From positions 124,001-188,000 of the forward strand of contig NZ_FXAJ01000006.1 of assembly GCF_900177535.1 (NCBI RefSeq): a stretch of DNA of 64,000 nt, given 5' to 3'. Shown here one piece after another: positions 20,132 to 29,482 of the stretch (position 1 is its first letter; each line of letters begins with the position of its first letter). Made by a program: the position numbers and the translations under genes. Source of the stretch: Priestia filamentosa. GTDB lineage: Bacteria; Bacillota; Bacilli; Bacillales; Bacillaceae_H. Under the pieces are notes generated by a model. It was not told the origin of the DNA. It did not search any database and was given only the letters and a program-made list of their open reading frames with translations.

Positions 20132-21151
20132 ATGCTAACCATAGGATACATTGGAAATGGTAAAAGTACAAACCGTTATCATCTTCCTTTTTCATTAAAT
20201 AGAGATTATTTGAAAGTGAAAACGATATATGCTCGTAACCTAGACAAAAAAGAGTGGGAGAGAGTTCCTGATGTTCTGTACACAGATGATATCACTACAT
20301 TAATGAATGATGATGAGATTGGATTAATTGTTGTGTGTACACATACCGAGTCCCATTATCATTTCGCAAAAATGGCGCTTGATCATGGGAAACATGTGCT
20401 TGTTGAGAAACCTTTCATGTTAACGAAAGACGAAGCAGTATCCATCTTCCAATATGCTAATGAGAAAAATCTCGTGATTCAATGCTATCAGAATAGACGA
20501 TATGACTCAGATTTTCTTACAACAAAAAAAGTTATCCAGTCTGGTAAACTTGGAGATTTGCTAGAGGTGGAAATGAATTATGATTATTACCGACCACACA
20601 CACCGAATGCTACTGACCATTTTTCGAAATATAACAGCTTTTTATATGGACATGGCGTTCATACGATCGACCAAGCTTTATCCTATTTTGGGACACCAGA
20701 AAGCATTCATTACGATGTTCGTCAATTGTTGGGGGCTGGAAGAATGAATGATTACTTTGACGTAGACTTTTATTATTCTTCACTCAAAGTATCGATTAAA
20801 TCAAGCTTTTTCCGTTTAAAAGGGCGTCCAAGTTTTGTTGTATACGGGAAAAAGGGTGTGTTCGTGAAGGAAACGGAAGATCGTCAGGAAGAACATCTTA
20901 AATTATTTTATCATCCAAAAGGCCATGACAATTTTGGGGTTGATTCTCCTTCTCATTATGGCATTCTAACGTACTTAGATGATAACGACAGCTACCATGA
21001 GGAGAAAGTAGTCTCTGAAAAAGGTGATTATGCTCGAGTGTATGATGATATTTATCAGGCAATCGTACATGGTAAAGAAAAAGTTGTGAAAGACGAAGAA
21101 ACAATAGCGGTTATGGAGATACTTGAAAAAGGCATAGAGGGGTGCAGCTGA
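20132..21151 (+). CDS. Gfo/Idh/MocA-family oxidoreductase
   Basis: The 339-residue NAD(P)-dependent oxidoreductase has the Rossmann start MLTIGYIGNGKSTNRYHLPF, the motif HVLVEKPFMLT with the catalytic lysine, QNRRYDSDF, and YGHGVHTIDQALSYFG with the active-site His/Asp. YGHGVHTIDQAL resembles the YcjS/YdgJ branch that oxidises sugars or sugar derivatives. It is the first gene of a two-gene operon; the next starts one base after its stop. Substrate unknown. The divergent RpiR-type gene suggests phosphosugar-responsive expression. Confidence 0.88.
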   Translation: MLTIGYIGNGKSTNRYHLPFSLNRDYLKVKTIYARNLDKKEWERVPDVLYTDDITTLMNDDEIGLIVVCTHTESHYHFAKMALDHGKHVLVEKPFMLTKDEAVSIFQYANEKNLVIQCYQNRRYDSDFLTTKKVIQSGKLGDLLEVEMNYDYYRPHTPNATDHFSKYNSFLYGHGVHTIDQALSYFGTPESIHYDVRQLLGAGRMNDYFDVDFYYSSLKVSIKSSFFRLKGRPSFVVYGKKGVFVKETEDRQEEHLKLFYHPKGHDNFGVDSPSHYGILTYLDDNDSYHEEKVVSEKGDYARVYDDIYQAIVHGKEKVVKDEETIAVMEILEKGIEGCS

Positions 21152-21152
21152 G

Positions 21153-22139
21153 ATGAATTTAGGGATTGTTGGGGCTGGAAAGATTGTTGAGGATTTATTG
21201 AGCTTTATTCATGACATCCCTACGATTACGTTAAAGGCAATCAGTTCAAAACCTAGTCATGGAGAAAAATTGCTGTCTTTTCAAAAGAAATATGGATTCA
21301 CCCATACTTATTCTGATTATGGTACAATGCTTGAAAATGATGATGTAGATACAATTTACATTGGGCTTCCCAATCACCTTCATTATTCATACGCCAAAGA
21401 AGCTTTATTAAACGGAAAGCATGTGATTTGTGAAAAACCATTCACTTCTACTCTACAAGAATTTCTTGAACTGAAAGAGATTTCTCAGCAAAAAGAATTG
21501 GTTTTAGTGGAAGCTATTACAAATCAATATATGAAAAACTATTTATCTATGAAAAATTACTTACCTAAGCTTGGAGATATCAAAATAGTGGAGTGTAATT
21601 ATTCTCAATATTCATCGAGATATGAGGCTTTCAAAGCAGGAGAAATTCATCCGGCCTTTAACCCGGAAATGTCCGGTGGAGCCTTAATGGATATTAATTT
21701 ATATAATATTCATCTTGTTGTTGGTTTCTTTGGAAGTCCTAAGAAAGTGGAGTATTGGGCGAATATCGAAAGGGAGATTGATACATCAGGCATATTGCTG
21801 ATGGATTATGGTAATTTCAAGTGTGTCTGTATAGGTTCCAAAGACAGTACAGCTCCCAATGCAATGAATATTCAAGGGAATAAAGGCTACATACACATGG
21901 CTAATTCAGCAAATAACATACAATGCTTTGATTATTCCCTCAATAAGCAAGCACCTATTCAAGTAGACCTCTCAGACCATTGGCATCGAATGTATGATGA
22001 ATTTGTTGAATTTGAACGTATTATTAAAGAACGCGATTTGGAGAAAGTTACAAATATGTTAGAACATAGCGAGAAAGTCATGAATGTTCTCGAGCAGGCC
22101 AAACGATCGGCAAATCTTGTATTTAGCTCTAATAAATAA
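21153..22139 (+). CDS. Gfo/Idh/MocA-family oxidoreductase
   Basis: This 328-residue protein is from the same superfamily as its upstream partner but only distantly alike. It has MNLGIVGAGKIVEDLL (Rossmann start), VICEKPFTST (catalytic lysine) and GGALMDINLYNIHLVVGFFG (substrate-side segment). In that last segment Asn replaces the usual His. The start lies in the sequence GAGGGGTGCAGCTGAG-ATG, so translation is coupled to the preceding gene. The two probably act on one sugar-derived substrate, for example as an oxidation/reduction pair, but this is inference. Confidence 0.87.
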   Translation: MNLGIVGAGKIVEDLLSFIHDIPTITLKAISSKPSHGEKLLSFQKKYGFTHTYSDYGTMLENDDVDTIYIGLPNHLHYSYAKEALLNGKHVICEKPFTSTLQEFLELKEISQQKELVLVEAITNQYMKNYLSMKNYLPKLGDIKIVECNYSQYSSRYEAFKAGEIHPAFNPEMSGGALMDINLYNIHLVVGFFGSPKKVEYWANIEREIDTSGILLMDYGNFKCVCIGSKDSTAPNAMNIQGNKGYIHMANSANNIQCFDYSLNKQAPIQVDLSDHWHRMYDEFVEFERIIKERDLEKVTNMLEHSEKVMNVLEQAKRSANLVFSSNK

Positions 22140-22200
22140 TAGTTTTAACTTAGAACTTGACTATTGATATGGATTTAAGTCAATAATTTAAAAACAAAAA

Positions 22201-22235
22201 GGCAGAGTTTCCTTGCATAGAAACCCTGTCTTACT
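22201..22235 (+). terminator. Terminator of the oxidoreductase operon
   Basis: GGCAGAGTTTC (22201-22211) pairs imperfectly with GAAACCCTGTC (22220-22230), then TTACTTTA. It lies 61 bp after the stop codon. Confidence 0.55.
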
Positions 22236-22381
22236 TTATAATACCTAATTTTTTTGTTCACATAACACGGAGTTTCCGTATCAAAACATAGGGATCCGTT
22301 AGGTTTAGGGATTATAAAGTATTTATTTCTTAAAGTATATAAGGAGCCATTCACCTTATTAATAGTGTGATACGTTTCCCA

Positions 22382-23386
22382 TTATCCTTTTGTCAATTGA
22401 TTTCGATCTTCAATCTGAGGAGGCTCTTCCATCCAGCCCTGTTGAATCATAATTTTTCCGCCTTCTTTTGCAAAGTTGTAAATGTCTTTTCCAAGTTGTA
22501 ACAGCTTTACTGGTAAATCACTACGCAAACTAAATGCGCCTCCTAGTGCATTGCTACCGAGACCAAATGTGCTTAACAAACCAGCGGTATACATCATCAA
22601 TTTATCAGAAAAAGGAGCAACTGTTGAAGTTGTTGCTTTTCCAGCATGTGTTGCAGGCGGTTCAATATAACTATGTCGTAATATATCGCCTAACTCTGTT
22701 TCAATTTTTTTTGATAATTCCATTCCTTTAACAAAGTATTTTCGTACCTTTTGCTCATTTGCTACTTGAGCAAATCCGATCATTAATTGCATTCCTACAA
22801 GGTTCGTATCAATAGCGTGTTGAATAAGGGAAACTTCTATCGTATTAAGAGATCTTTTTTCACCTATCCACTTCAGACCATCCATATAGTTTATATCTTT
22901 CACAAAATGAACCTCCTTTGGCATGGAAACATATGGAGGTCGAGAAATTACACCTGCTTCCATTAACAAGTGAGTTGACTGATCATACAGCTCTTGAGCT
23001 TCTGTAGTTAGACGTTTAAAAAACTGTCGTATATCTTCACGATAGGACATATTCGAATAAAGAGCAAAAAGACCAGTCTCGATTTGAGCTATCAATCGAA
23101 AATACATAATATCAAACATAAAATCATATAGTTTAGGCGCTTCTTTATTTACATCATTCTCAGTAAACCCAGTAGGAATAGCTGCTCCTTCAGCTTGGAA
23201 AACAGTGTTGATAAAATCTAAGCTTTTAACTGCTCTGTCATAATGAAGTTGAAGTAATTGCTGATCATTTTCATTGTATTTAAGAAAATAGTCTAAAAAC
23301 CTCAGGATCATCGTTTTTTCCTGATAAGTCATCCATAACGTTGCTAGCTCCGCTGATGTAATGGGTGGATGTTGTGAACTGCTCAT
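22382..23386 (-). CDS. DUF3231 family protein
   Basis: It has 334 residues in two similar all-helical halves (about 10-165 and 180-330), the pattern of Bacillus DUF3231 proteins. Each half has the helix-rich segment beginning LATLWMTYQEKTMILRFLDYF or LKWIGEKRSLNTIEVSLIQHAIDTNLVG. The short segment LLSTFGLGSNALGGAFSLRSDLP near the C-terminus is a family hallmark. These proteins are common in endospore formers and some resemble spore-coat or ferritin-like proteins, but function is unknown. The gene stands alone with AGGAGGAGTCAG before its ATG. Confidence 0.82.
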   Translation of the reverse strand: MSSSQHPPITSAELATLWMTYQEKTMILRFLDYFLKYNENDQQLLQLHYDRAVKSLDFINTVFQAEGAAIPTGFTENDVNKEAPKLYDFMFDIMYFRLIAQIETGLFALYSNMSYREDIRQFFKRLTTEAQELYDQSTHLLMEAGVISRPPYVSMPKEVHFVKDINYMDGLKWIGEKRSLNTIEVSLIQHAIDTNLVGMQLMIGFAQVANEQKVRKYFVKGMELSKKIETELGDILRHSYIEPPATHAGKATTSTVAPFSDKLMMYTAGLLSTFGLGSNALGGAFSLRSDLPVKLLQLGKDIYNFAKEGGKIMIQQGWMEEPPQIEDRNQLTKG

Positions 23387-23774
23387 TCTGACTCCTCCTG
23401 AAAGTTAAACTTCTTAATTGAATATCTTAATTTACATACTAAGATATATACATTGGATTGTACGAGCAAACTAAGGATGTTTACTTATATGTAGATTTCT
23501 TTTGTATCTATAAGAAGAAGTGGAAAGAACGATCCAAATACGAAATTGCGCATCCAAGACTTTATGTAACATCTCTAAACTTCTTCTATTCTTAATTTGT
23601 TATTACTTTCTGCTTATGTATCTTACTTTATACACTCTTATCCTGAAGCATTTTTAGCATATTCACGATGATCAACAGTCCACAATAGGTTTCAACATAA
23701 AAACAATTTTTTAAAACACTCTAACAGCAGCAGGTAAAATTAATTTTCTAGTGTGCATCGTTTTATAGCAAATC
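23387..23774. other. Intergenic region with a possible short coding remnant
   Basis: On the plus strand, about 23444-23599 is open for some 50 codons rich in Tyr and Lys (reading YEQTKDVYLYVDFF onward, ending LNFFYS and TAA). No ribosome site was found and there is a stop directly upstream. I do not recognise it; it may be a gene remnant or chance. Confidence 0.25.
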
Positions 23775-23810
23775 AAAAAGAGTAGCGCTATCACATCCGC
23801 TACTCTTTTT
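23775..23810. terminator. Bidirectional terminator
   Basis: AAAAAGAGTAGCG pairs with CGCTACTCTTTTT (23775-23810). It lies 28 bp past the stop codon of the minus-strand amidotransferase gene at 23839. Confidence 0.85.
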
Positions 23811-23838
23811 AACTCTATTTCTTATATTCCTAGCTTCC

Positions 23839-24579
23839 TTAAGCTTCTACTTTATTCTTTTTTCTGCATTCATTCACAAGCTCTTCAAATAAATTAGCCA
23901 TAAGCTGATTTTCACTTGCCATCTCTTCCGGATGCCATTGTACCCCTAGGAGAAGTGGATCTTGTTCTTTCCCTTCGACTCCCTCAATCACACCGTCAGA
24001 AGCACGAGCAACAACTTTTAAATTTGAGGCTACCTCGCCAATTGCCTGATGATGCATACTATTTACCCGAACTTTAGAATTGTTCTCCATGATTTTATAC
24101 AGTCTACTTCCTTCTTCAACTTCTATTTCATGGGTAGCTTGCGGTCTTGCGGCTTCTTGATAATGTTTGATCGCCTCTTCATTATTCTTTTCAATATCTT
24201 GAATAATATCACCGCCTAATGCCGCATTAAGCACCGCTATCCCTCTGCAAATCGCAAGGATTGGTTTCTTTTCTTTGCGTGCATACTCTATTAGACCCAT
24301 CTCTGTTTTATCCCGATTTTCATTGACTTTTCCAAGCTCCGGATCAGGTTCATGATCGTATGATTGAGGATCAACGTCTTCTCCTCCACTAAGAAGAATA
24401 CCATCACACAATGAAGCCCATTCTTCCTCCATTTCCTTGTCTCCCACCGGAATGATTATCGGAAGGCCCCCTGCCTCAATAACTGCATCCACATATTTCT
24501 GATGCAAATGAACACTTGGAAGACCATTATGAATTGTAACCGAACTTGAAATACCAATAACAGGTCTAGATTTCCTCAT
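23839..24579 (-). CDS. Gamma-glutamyl-gamma-aminobutyrate hydrolase family (class I glutamine amidotransferase-like)
   Basis: The 246-residue protein has the peptidase C26 pattern: a GILLSGGEDVDPQSY loop, nucleophile Cys in KPILAICRGIAVLNAALGGD, NSMHHQAIGEVA, and the catalytic His-Glu pair in LGVQWHPEEM. These match PuuD-like gamma-Glu-GABA hydrolases, which free GABA or another amine from a gamma-glutamyl conjugate in the cytosol. No other putrescine genes are nearby, so the natural conjugate is open. ATG at 24579 follows GGAGATAAAAT. Monocistronic. Confidence 0.85.
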   Translation of the reverse strand: MRKSRPVIGISSSVTIHNGLPSVHLHQKYVDAVIEAGGLPIIIPVGDKEMEEEWASLCDGILLSGGEDVDPQSYDHEPDPELGKVNENRDKTEMGLIEYARKEKKPILAICRGIAVLNAALGGDIIQDIEKNNEEAIKHYQEAARPQATHEIEVEEGSRLYKIMENNSKVRVNSMHHQAIGEVASNLKVVARASDGVIEGVEGKEQDPLLLGVQWHPEEMASENQLMANLFEELVNECRKKNKVEA

Positions 24580-24731
24580 CTTATTTTATCTCCTTTCATG
24601 GTTAATTAGCTTTGTGTAAATATACCCTCAGGCTTAAGAGATAAAACACAGAAACATTTTACAATCTCTTCTAAAGATAACTCTTAGGATTACTCAACAA
24701 AACATTAGATCTACTCTTAACAATCTTCTTT

Positions 24732-24872
24732 ATGTATGCTGCTCTAAAAATGACAAAGAATATAAATTTTACGGGAATCTGGCTACTTCATGAGATGAGC
24801 CGCTTTTTAATTTGTTGGATTGTTGTAATGAGCATTATATTCATTATTAATAGCGTTTTTAGACGAAATTAA
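24732..24872 (+). CDS. Possible 46-residue single-span membrane peptide
   Basis: A 46-codon frame ends with TAA three bases before a terminator stem. The product would have one membrane segment (LICWIVVMSIIFIINSVF, about residues 26-43) followed by Arg-Arg-Asn. The tight fit to the terminator and the hydrophobic pattern argue for a real gene. The absence of a clear ribosome site before either in-frame ATG (24732, 24750) argues against it. Not recognised. Confidence 0.3.
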   Translation: MYAALKMTKNINFTGIWLLHEMSRFLICWIVVMSIIFIINSVFRRN

Positions 24873-24874
24873 TA

Positions 24875-24900
24875 ACCCACCATTCTCCAGAATGGTGGGT
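24875..24900. terminator. Hairpin between convergent small membrane genes
   Basis: ACCCACCATTCT and AGAATGGTGGGT form a 12-bp perfect stem with a minimal loop. It follows the minus-strand gene at 24942 (TTATTAATTT after the stem on that strand) and the possible small plus-strand gene. Confidence 0.75.
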
Positions 24901-24941
24901 CTTCTCCGATTTCTATTAGATTCACAAGGCATTGAATTATC

Positions 24942-25169
24942 CTAACCTTTTGTAGAAAAAGTATAAAGTATAAATAAGAAAAAAAGTGCTATTCCTAAAC
25001 AAAAAAGTATTTTCCCGAAACTTAGTGTTTCGATATAAAATAAAGCTTCTATTCCTTTAAATAAAGCTACAAAGATGACAAGGATTGTAATAACACTAAG
25101 TGTAAAAAGCCTTACCCATCTTGGAATTCTTAACCACGTTTCTAGAATCTTAGTCTCCAGCTTGTTCAC
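24942..25169 (-). CDS. Small two-span membrane protein of unknown function
   Basis: The 75-residue product has a basic amphipathic N-terminus (ETKILETWLRIPRWVR) and two hydrophobic segments (about 21-42 and 49-72). ATG at 25169 lies behind AAGAAGGGTGAAC. It is not recognised. It is followed by a hairpin and stands 130 bp downstream of the sensor kinase gene on the same strand, so it might belong to the same transcript. Confidence 0.6.
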   Translation of the reverse strand: MNKLETKILETWLRIPRWVRLFTLSVITILVIFVALFKGIEALFYIETLSFGKILFCLGIALFFLFILYTFSTKG

Positions 25170-25299
25170 CCTTCTTTATCCACCTCAAGAGATAAAAATT
25201 CTATCCTGTCCGTTTTGAGAGTCTCACTAGGAGAAAACACATACAAAAAAGTTCCTTCTTAACTCCAACCAATATTCTTTATTAGTTATAAGAGATAGA

Positions 25300-26340
25300 T
25301 TAATGTCCTTCTTTTTCAATTGGAATAGTGAACCAAAAAGTATGAAAACCACTTCTACTATAAAACCCTATCTCTCCACCTAGCTGATGAACAATTTCTT
25401 TTGCAATAGATAGCCCAAGCCCAAATCCGCCTGTTTCTCGATTTCTCGAATTTTCTACTCTAAAAAAATGATCAAATAATTGCTTTTCAGCTTCTTTTGG
25501 AATAGGCATTCCTTGATTTGAGATTGAAATAACATAATTGTCTCGATAAGATTTTCCCTTTACAATCACCTTTTTTCCAATATTATATCTTACAACATTA
25601 TCAAATATATGTGAGACTACAGTATGTAACGCATTTGAATCACAGTATAAAGTAGCTGATTCCACTTGTATTACGCGTTCAATATCCCTTTTATTCATTT
25701 CATTTTGAAATGGCTCTATACTTGATTGAAGGGCTCTTCCTGACTCAATCCAATAACGATCTAGGCTCTTCCGACCACTTTCCCACTGATGCAGTTCTTG
25801 TATTTTATTCACAAGGTGTGTTAACTGAAAGCATTCCTTCTTTAAAATAGAATAAACTTGTTCATTTGGTACAAAAACGCCTTCTTCAAGGCCTTCGAGA
25901 TAGCCTGTTAGGGTTGTGAGCGGCGTTCGTAACTCATGACCAAGATCAACCATCATTTGATTTTTCTGTTTATGCAAATGACTTACTTGATTGGTTATTT
26001 CGTTTAGTCTGTTCGCTATCTGTCCTATTTCATCTTTTAAATGAGTAGGAAAAGGAGAATCTATCGTTTCATCCAATTCCTTTGTAGTATGTGATAGTTG
26101 ATTGAGAGGATTAAGAATCTTTTTGGCAAAAAATAAATGAATGAGTACAGCTAAAATTAAAGTTAGCAAACCAGCGTTAAAAAGATCCTCTCCTATACTT
26201 TTTCGAAATTGTTGAGCATGAAGACTTGAACTAGCATATTCATTAAATTTACGACATGCTAGTTCTTTAACAGAAAAACCAATGATTCCAATGACCAATC
26301 CTGTTACTCCTATATTTAAAGCAACCCACTTTCGAATCAT
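25300..26340 (-). CDS. Two-component sensor histidine kinase
   Basis: It has two membrane segments (about residues 5-28 and 45-68), an extracytoplasmic loop of only some 20 residues, and a HAMP domain (about 70-125). The dimerisation box LGHELRTPLTTLTGYLEG has the phosphorylated His, and the ATPase domain shows IFDNVVRYN, FDHFFRVE and GGFGLGLSIAKEIV. I choose ATG at 26340 (346 residues). An in-frame TTG at 26382 would overlap the end of the response regulator gene and adds residues that look unlike a membrane N-terminus. The very short sensor loop suggests membrane-stress sensing of the intramembrane-sensing kind. The signal is unknown. Confidence 0.87.
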   Translation of the reverse strand: MIRKWVALNIGVTGLVIGIIGFSVKELACRKFNEYASSSLHAQQFRKSIGEDLFNAGLLTLILAVLIHLFFAKKILNPLNQLSHTTKELDETIDSPFPTHLKDEIGQIANRLNEITNQVSHLHKQKNQMMVDLGHELRTPLTTLTGYLEGLEEGVFVPNEQVYSILKKECFQLTHLVNKIQELHQWESGRKSLDRYWIESGRALQSSIEPFQNEMNKRDIERVIQVESATLYCDSNALHTVVSHIFDNVVRYNIGKKVIVKGKSYRDNYVISISNQGMPIPKEAEKQLFDHFFRVENSRNRETGGFGLGLSIAKEIVHQLGGEIGFYSRSGFHTFWFTIPIEKEGH

Positions 26341-26356
26341 CTTTTCTCGAATCTGA

Positions 26357-27043
26357 TTAATAAGCCACAAACCTGTATCCAACTCCTCTCACTGTTTCAA
26401 TCAAGTTCCCCTTCTCCGCTCCAAGCTTCTCCCGGATTTTGCTAATATGAACATCAACCGTTCGATAGCTCACAAATTTCTCCTGTGTGGAATACAGCTC
26501 ATTTAAAATTTGTTCACGCGAAAGGATTTGATCCGGATTTCTCATGAGATAATAGAGGAGTTGAAATTCATGATGAGTTAAATCGATAACCTCTGTGTTG
26601 ACTTTGACTTCAAATTTATTCGGTTTTAACGTGATTCCTTGATAGGTAATCTTATTACATCGATTCTCTGTGCGTCGGAGCACTGTTTCAACTCTTGCGA
26701 CTAACTCTTTGGCACTAAATGGCTTCACAACGTAATCATCCGCACCCATCTGTAACCCCCGAATTCTCTCATCTTCTGCTGCTTTTGCTGTCACCATAAT
26801 TAACGGGACGTTACTTTGCATATCCTTACGAATCCACCTACAAATAGACTCTCCACTTTCCCCTGGCAACATTAAATCTAGAATTACAAAACAGGGATCG
26901 ATTTCTAAAAACATTTTCCTTGCTTCTTCACCACTTTGGGCTCCCCAAACATCATATCCATGAAAAACTAGATAATGTTTAATAATCTCTAGAATGTTAG
27001 GGTCATCTTCAACAATTAAAATTGATTGTCCTCTTATACTCAT
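26357..27043 (-). CDS. OmpR/PhoB-family response regulator
   Basis: It has 228 residues. A receiver domain (1-120) carries the acidic pair in VEDD, the phosphorylated Asp in FVILDLMLPGESG, the Thr/Ala switch in PLIMVTAKAAED and Lys in YVVKPFSAKELV. A winged-helix DNA-binding domain follows (about 130-228, with YRTVDVHISKIREKLG and ETVRGVGYRF). It is the first gene of the two-component operon and pairs with the kinase gene that follows 16 bp later. Target genes are not evident. Confidence 0.92.
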   Translation of the reverse strand: MSIRGQSILIVEDDPNILEIIKHYLVFHGYDVWGAQSGEEARKMFLEIDPCFVILDLMLPGESGESICRWIRKDMQSNVPLIMVTAKAAEDERIRGLQMGADDYVVKPFSAKELVARVETVLRRTENRCNKITYQGITLKPNKFEVKVNTEVIDLTHHEFQLLYYLMRNPDQILSREQILNELYSTQEKFVSYRTVDVHISKIREKLGAEKGNLIETVRGVGYRFVAY

Positions 27044-27394
27044 ATAACCCCTCTTACCTTATATTTTTGTTCTAGTGTTCGAATTCTATCAATCTTATTA
27101 GCTTATATCTTATAATATCTTATCATTTATACAAAATTTCAAGAACTTTCACAGAGATGATTGAGGAGCTTTTACTGCTAATTATCGATTACATTTTCCA
27201 AATAATTCTTTTTTCCTACATAATAACTAATCATTTAGTACCCTTTTTCTTTTTAATTCGACAACTTTATCAAATCTTAACAATTCATACTTACAATAGA
27301 AAATTGTGAGATATAATCATATAAAAACCATAGAATATTCCATTTTTTATATGATTAAAAGACAAAATTATAATTTAGGATAGGGGTTTTAATC
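27044..27394. other. Promoter region between the response regulator and the NlpC/P60 gene
   Basis: This AT-rich 351-bp region carries divergent promoters. No gene or clear repeat was seen. The last bases contain TTTAGGATAGGGG, the ribosome site for the TTG start at 27395. Confidence 0.45.
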
Positions 27395-28243
27395 TTGAAA
27401 TCAAATCGTACGGTGCGCAAATATGTTATTTCATCAGCTTTAGTTACATCACTAGCGCTAACACCAATGTTAAGTGAAAATGCTTTTGCTTTTGCTAAGT
27501 CACATCCTGAAGAGCAAACAAATACAACTGTAGCAAAACCACAAACTACTACACCAACTAGCACATCACTTATTCGTAAAGGAGCTTCTGGACAACAAGT
27601 TAGAGATCTTCAATCAAAATTAAATAGTCAAGGCTACTATAAATACAACATTGATGGCATTTTCGGATCTATCACAGAACAAGCTGTAAGACAATTTCAA
27701 GCTGCTCATAATCTTTCAGTTGACGGCATTGTAGGACCTAACACAGCTAAAGCTCTTTCATTAGCACCAACTGGTTCTGTAGCAGGTTCTAATACAAATA
27801 CAAACACAAACACAAACACATCTAATTCTACTACAACGCCAACTGCTCCTGCACAAAATAACCAATCTGTATCAAGTACAAGAGCAGCTGTTGTTGCTGC
27901 TGCAAAAAGTGTAGTTGGAACACCTTATGTATGGGGTGGCACAACAACGAAAGGTCTTGATAGCAGCGGTTTTATCAACTATGTATTTGATCAAGTTGGT
28001 ATCGACCTGTCAAGAACACATCGTGAAATGTGGAAAAATAACGGTGTACGTGTTAGTTCACCACAAGTAGGAGACGTTGTCTTCTTCGAAGGTACTTACA
28101 ATGTACAAGGAGCTTCTCATAGTGCCGTTTATCTTGGTAACAACGTGATGATTCACGCAGGAGATGCTGGTGTTGAATATGCTCGTCTTGACAATCCATA
28201 CTGGCAAAAACACTACATTGGTGCTAAATCATTTATTAACTAA
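27395..28243 (+). CDS. Secreted peptidoglycan-binding NlpC/P60-fold protein, catalytic Cys replaced by Ser
   Basis: The protein has 282 residues: a signal peptide (about 1-33, cleavage after AFA), a peptidoglycan-binding domain type 1 (about 58-123, GASGQQVRDLQSKLN), a Thr/Asn linker with an NT repeat (131-142), and an NlpC/P60 domain (about 163-282). In the active endopeptidases the motif is DCSGF; here it is DSSGF, with Ser190 at the nucleophile position, while the histidines (His242, His254) remain. It is therefore probably a wall-binding protein without normal endopeptidase activity. It starts with TTG behind TAGGATAGGGG. Single gene, terminator follows. Confidence 0.88.
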   Translation: MKSNRTVRKYVISSALVTSLALTPMLSENAFAFAKSHPEEQTNTTVAKPQTTTPTSTSLIRKGASGQQVRDLQSKLNSQGYYKYNIDGIFGSITEQAVRQFQAAHNLSVDGIVGPNTAKALSLAPTGSVAGSNTNTNTNTNTSNSTTTPTAPAQNNQSVSSTRAAVVAAAKSVVGTPYVWGGTTTKGLDSSGFINYVFDQVGIDLSRTHREMWKNNGVRVSSPQVGDVVFFEGTYNVQGASHSAVYLGNNVMIHAGDAGVEYARLDNPYWQKHYIGAKSFIN

Positions 28244-28356
28244 TAGATAGCTAGAATAGGATAAGCATAAAGGCTGACATCCTTATCCCTAGTAGAAAAA
28301 GGAGATATTTCCATGTTCCCTTTTTACTACTTCTTTAAAATTTTAGTTACCTACAT

Positions 28357-28392
28357 AAAAAGCTGGATATCTTCTAGATATCCAGCTTTTTA
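28357..28392. terminator. Bidirectional terminator
   Basis: AAAAGCTGGATATC and GATATCCAGCTTTT (28357-28390) form a 14-bp stem between the convergent NlpC/P60 and YitT genes. Confidence 0.85.
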
Positions 28393-28425
28393 TCATGGAA
28401 GCAACCAAGCTTCTATGTAAGTTTT

Positions 28426-29295
28426 TTAATGAATATTATTTTTCTTAAAGTTACCACCTTTTACTTCTGCTACATCATAAACTGTAACAAAAGCATTCTC
28501 ATCAATTTCATTAATAATTTCTTTCATTTTGCTTTCTTCTAAACGGTTAATAATACAAGTAATTTCTTTGAAATTTTCATTTGAATAACCGCCTTGAGCT
28601 TGCTTATACGTTGCACCACGCCCTAATCGATCACGAATTGTCTCAACCATTAATTCAGGATGAACAGTAATAATTTTGAACGTCTTAGAACCACTCAATC
28701 CTTCTTCAACAATGTGAATCACTTTAGAAGCAATAAAGTAAGCAATTGCAGAAAGAATAGCGCCTTGAAGGCCAAACACAGTAGATACAATGATAAAAAC
28801 AAACAAGTTTAAGAATAAAATAAGATCACTTGTTCCAAAAGGTAATTTTCTAGAGAGCAGTACTGCTAACATATCAATGCCATCAAGCGCACCACCGTTT
28901 CTTAGAGCTAGTCCCATTCCAAAACCAATGATAATACCACCAACAACCGTTACTAATAACGTATCTCCATCTATAATAGTTGGTACATGGTGCATAAGGA
29001 TTGTTCCTGCTGCTAATGAAGCAATTCCAATAACTGAATAAATCGCAAAGCTCTTTCCAATTTGTTTATATCCTAAAAATACAAACGGAATATTCAAGAT
29101 AGCAATTAACAATCCAAGTGGCAGTCCAAATTGTGAACCAACGATACTAATCCCTGTAACACCACCGTCTGATACGTTGTTTGGTATTAAAACTGCTTCT
29201 AAACCGTATGCTGTGATAAAAGCACCGATAATTATTAAGAGTATACGTGAAGTTGTTCTAAGTTTCCTAGGCCTTCTCTTTATGATTTTGTTCAT
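28426..29295 (-). CDS. YitT family membrane protein (DUF161/DUF2179)
   Basis: The 289-residue protein has five to six membrane segments in residues 15-190, including the GGVTGISIVGSQFGLPLG and RNGGALDGIDMLAVLLS repeats of the YitT membrane domain. A cytosolic DUF2179 domain follows (about 200-285, with RLGRGATYKQAQGGYSNENFKEITCIINR). Family members occur in several copies in Bacillus genomes and their function is not established. It stands alone. Confidence 0.9.
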   Translation of the reverse strand: MNKIIKRRPRKLRTTSRILLIIIGAFITAYGLEAVLIPNNVSDGGVTGISIVGSQFGLPLGLLIAILNIPFVFLGYKQIGKSFAIYSVIGIASLAAGTILMHHVPTIIDGDTLLVTVVGGIIIGFGMGLALRNGGALDGIDMLAVLLSRKLPFGTSDLILFLNLFVFIIVSTVFGLQGAILSAIAYFIASKVIHIVEEGLSGSKTFKIITVHPELMVETIRDRLGRGATYKQAQGGYSNENFKEITCIINRLEESKMKEIINEIDENAFVTVYDVAEVKGGNFKKNNIH

Positions 29296-29482
29296 GTTAG
29301 TGTCCTCGTTTCAAACTATTTTCTTCTATTTTTGTCTACTTTTTTAGTGTTCATGCTATGATTTTGCTAACTGTTTATCCTCCTTTTATAATACTTTGTT
29401 TTATGAGTATCTCATCTTTTCCAAAAACTAGAACCACGTCTGGAACTATACAGTTTTCTTGAAAATGATGAAGAACTATCAC

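Noticed and set aside
27793..27825. ACAAAT/ACAAAC tandem microsatellite in the NlpC/P60 gene
   Set aside because: It encodes the Asn-Thr linker in frame. Length variation is possible, but nothing suggests a phase-variable switch.
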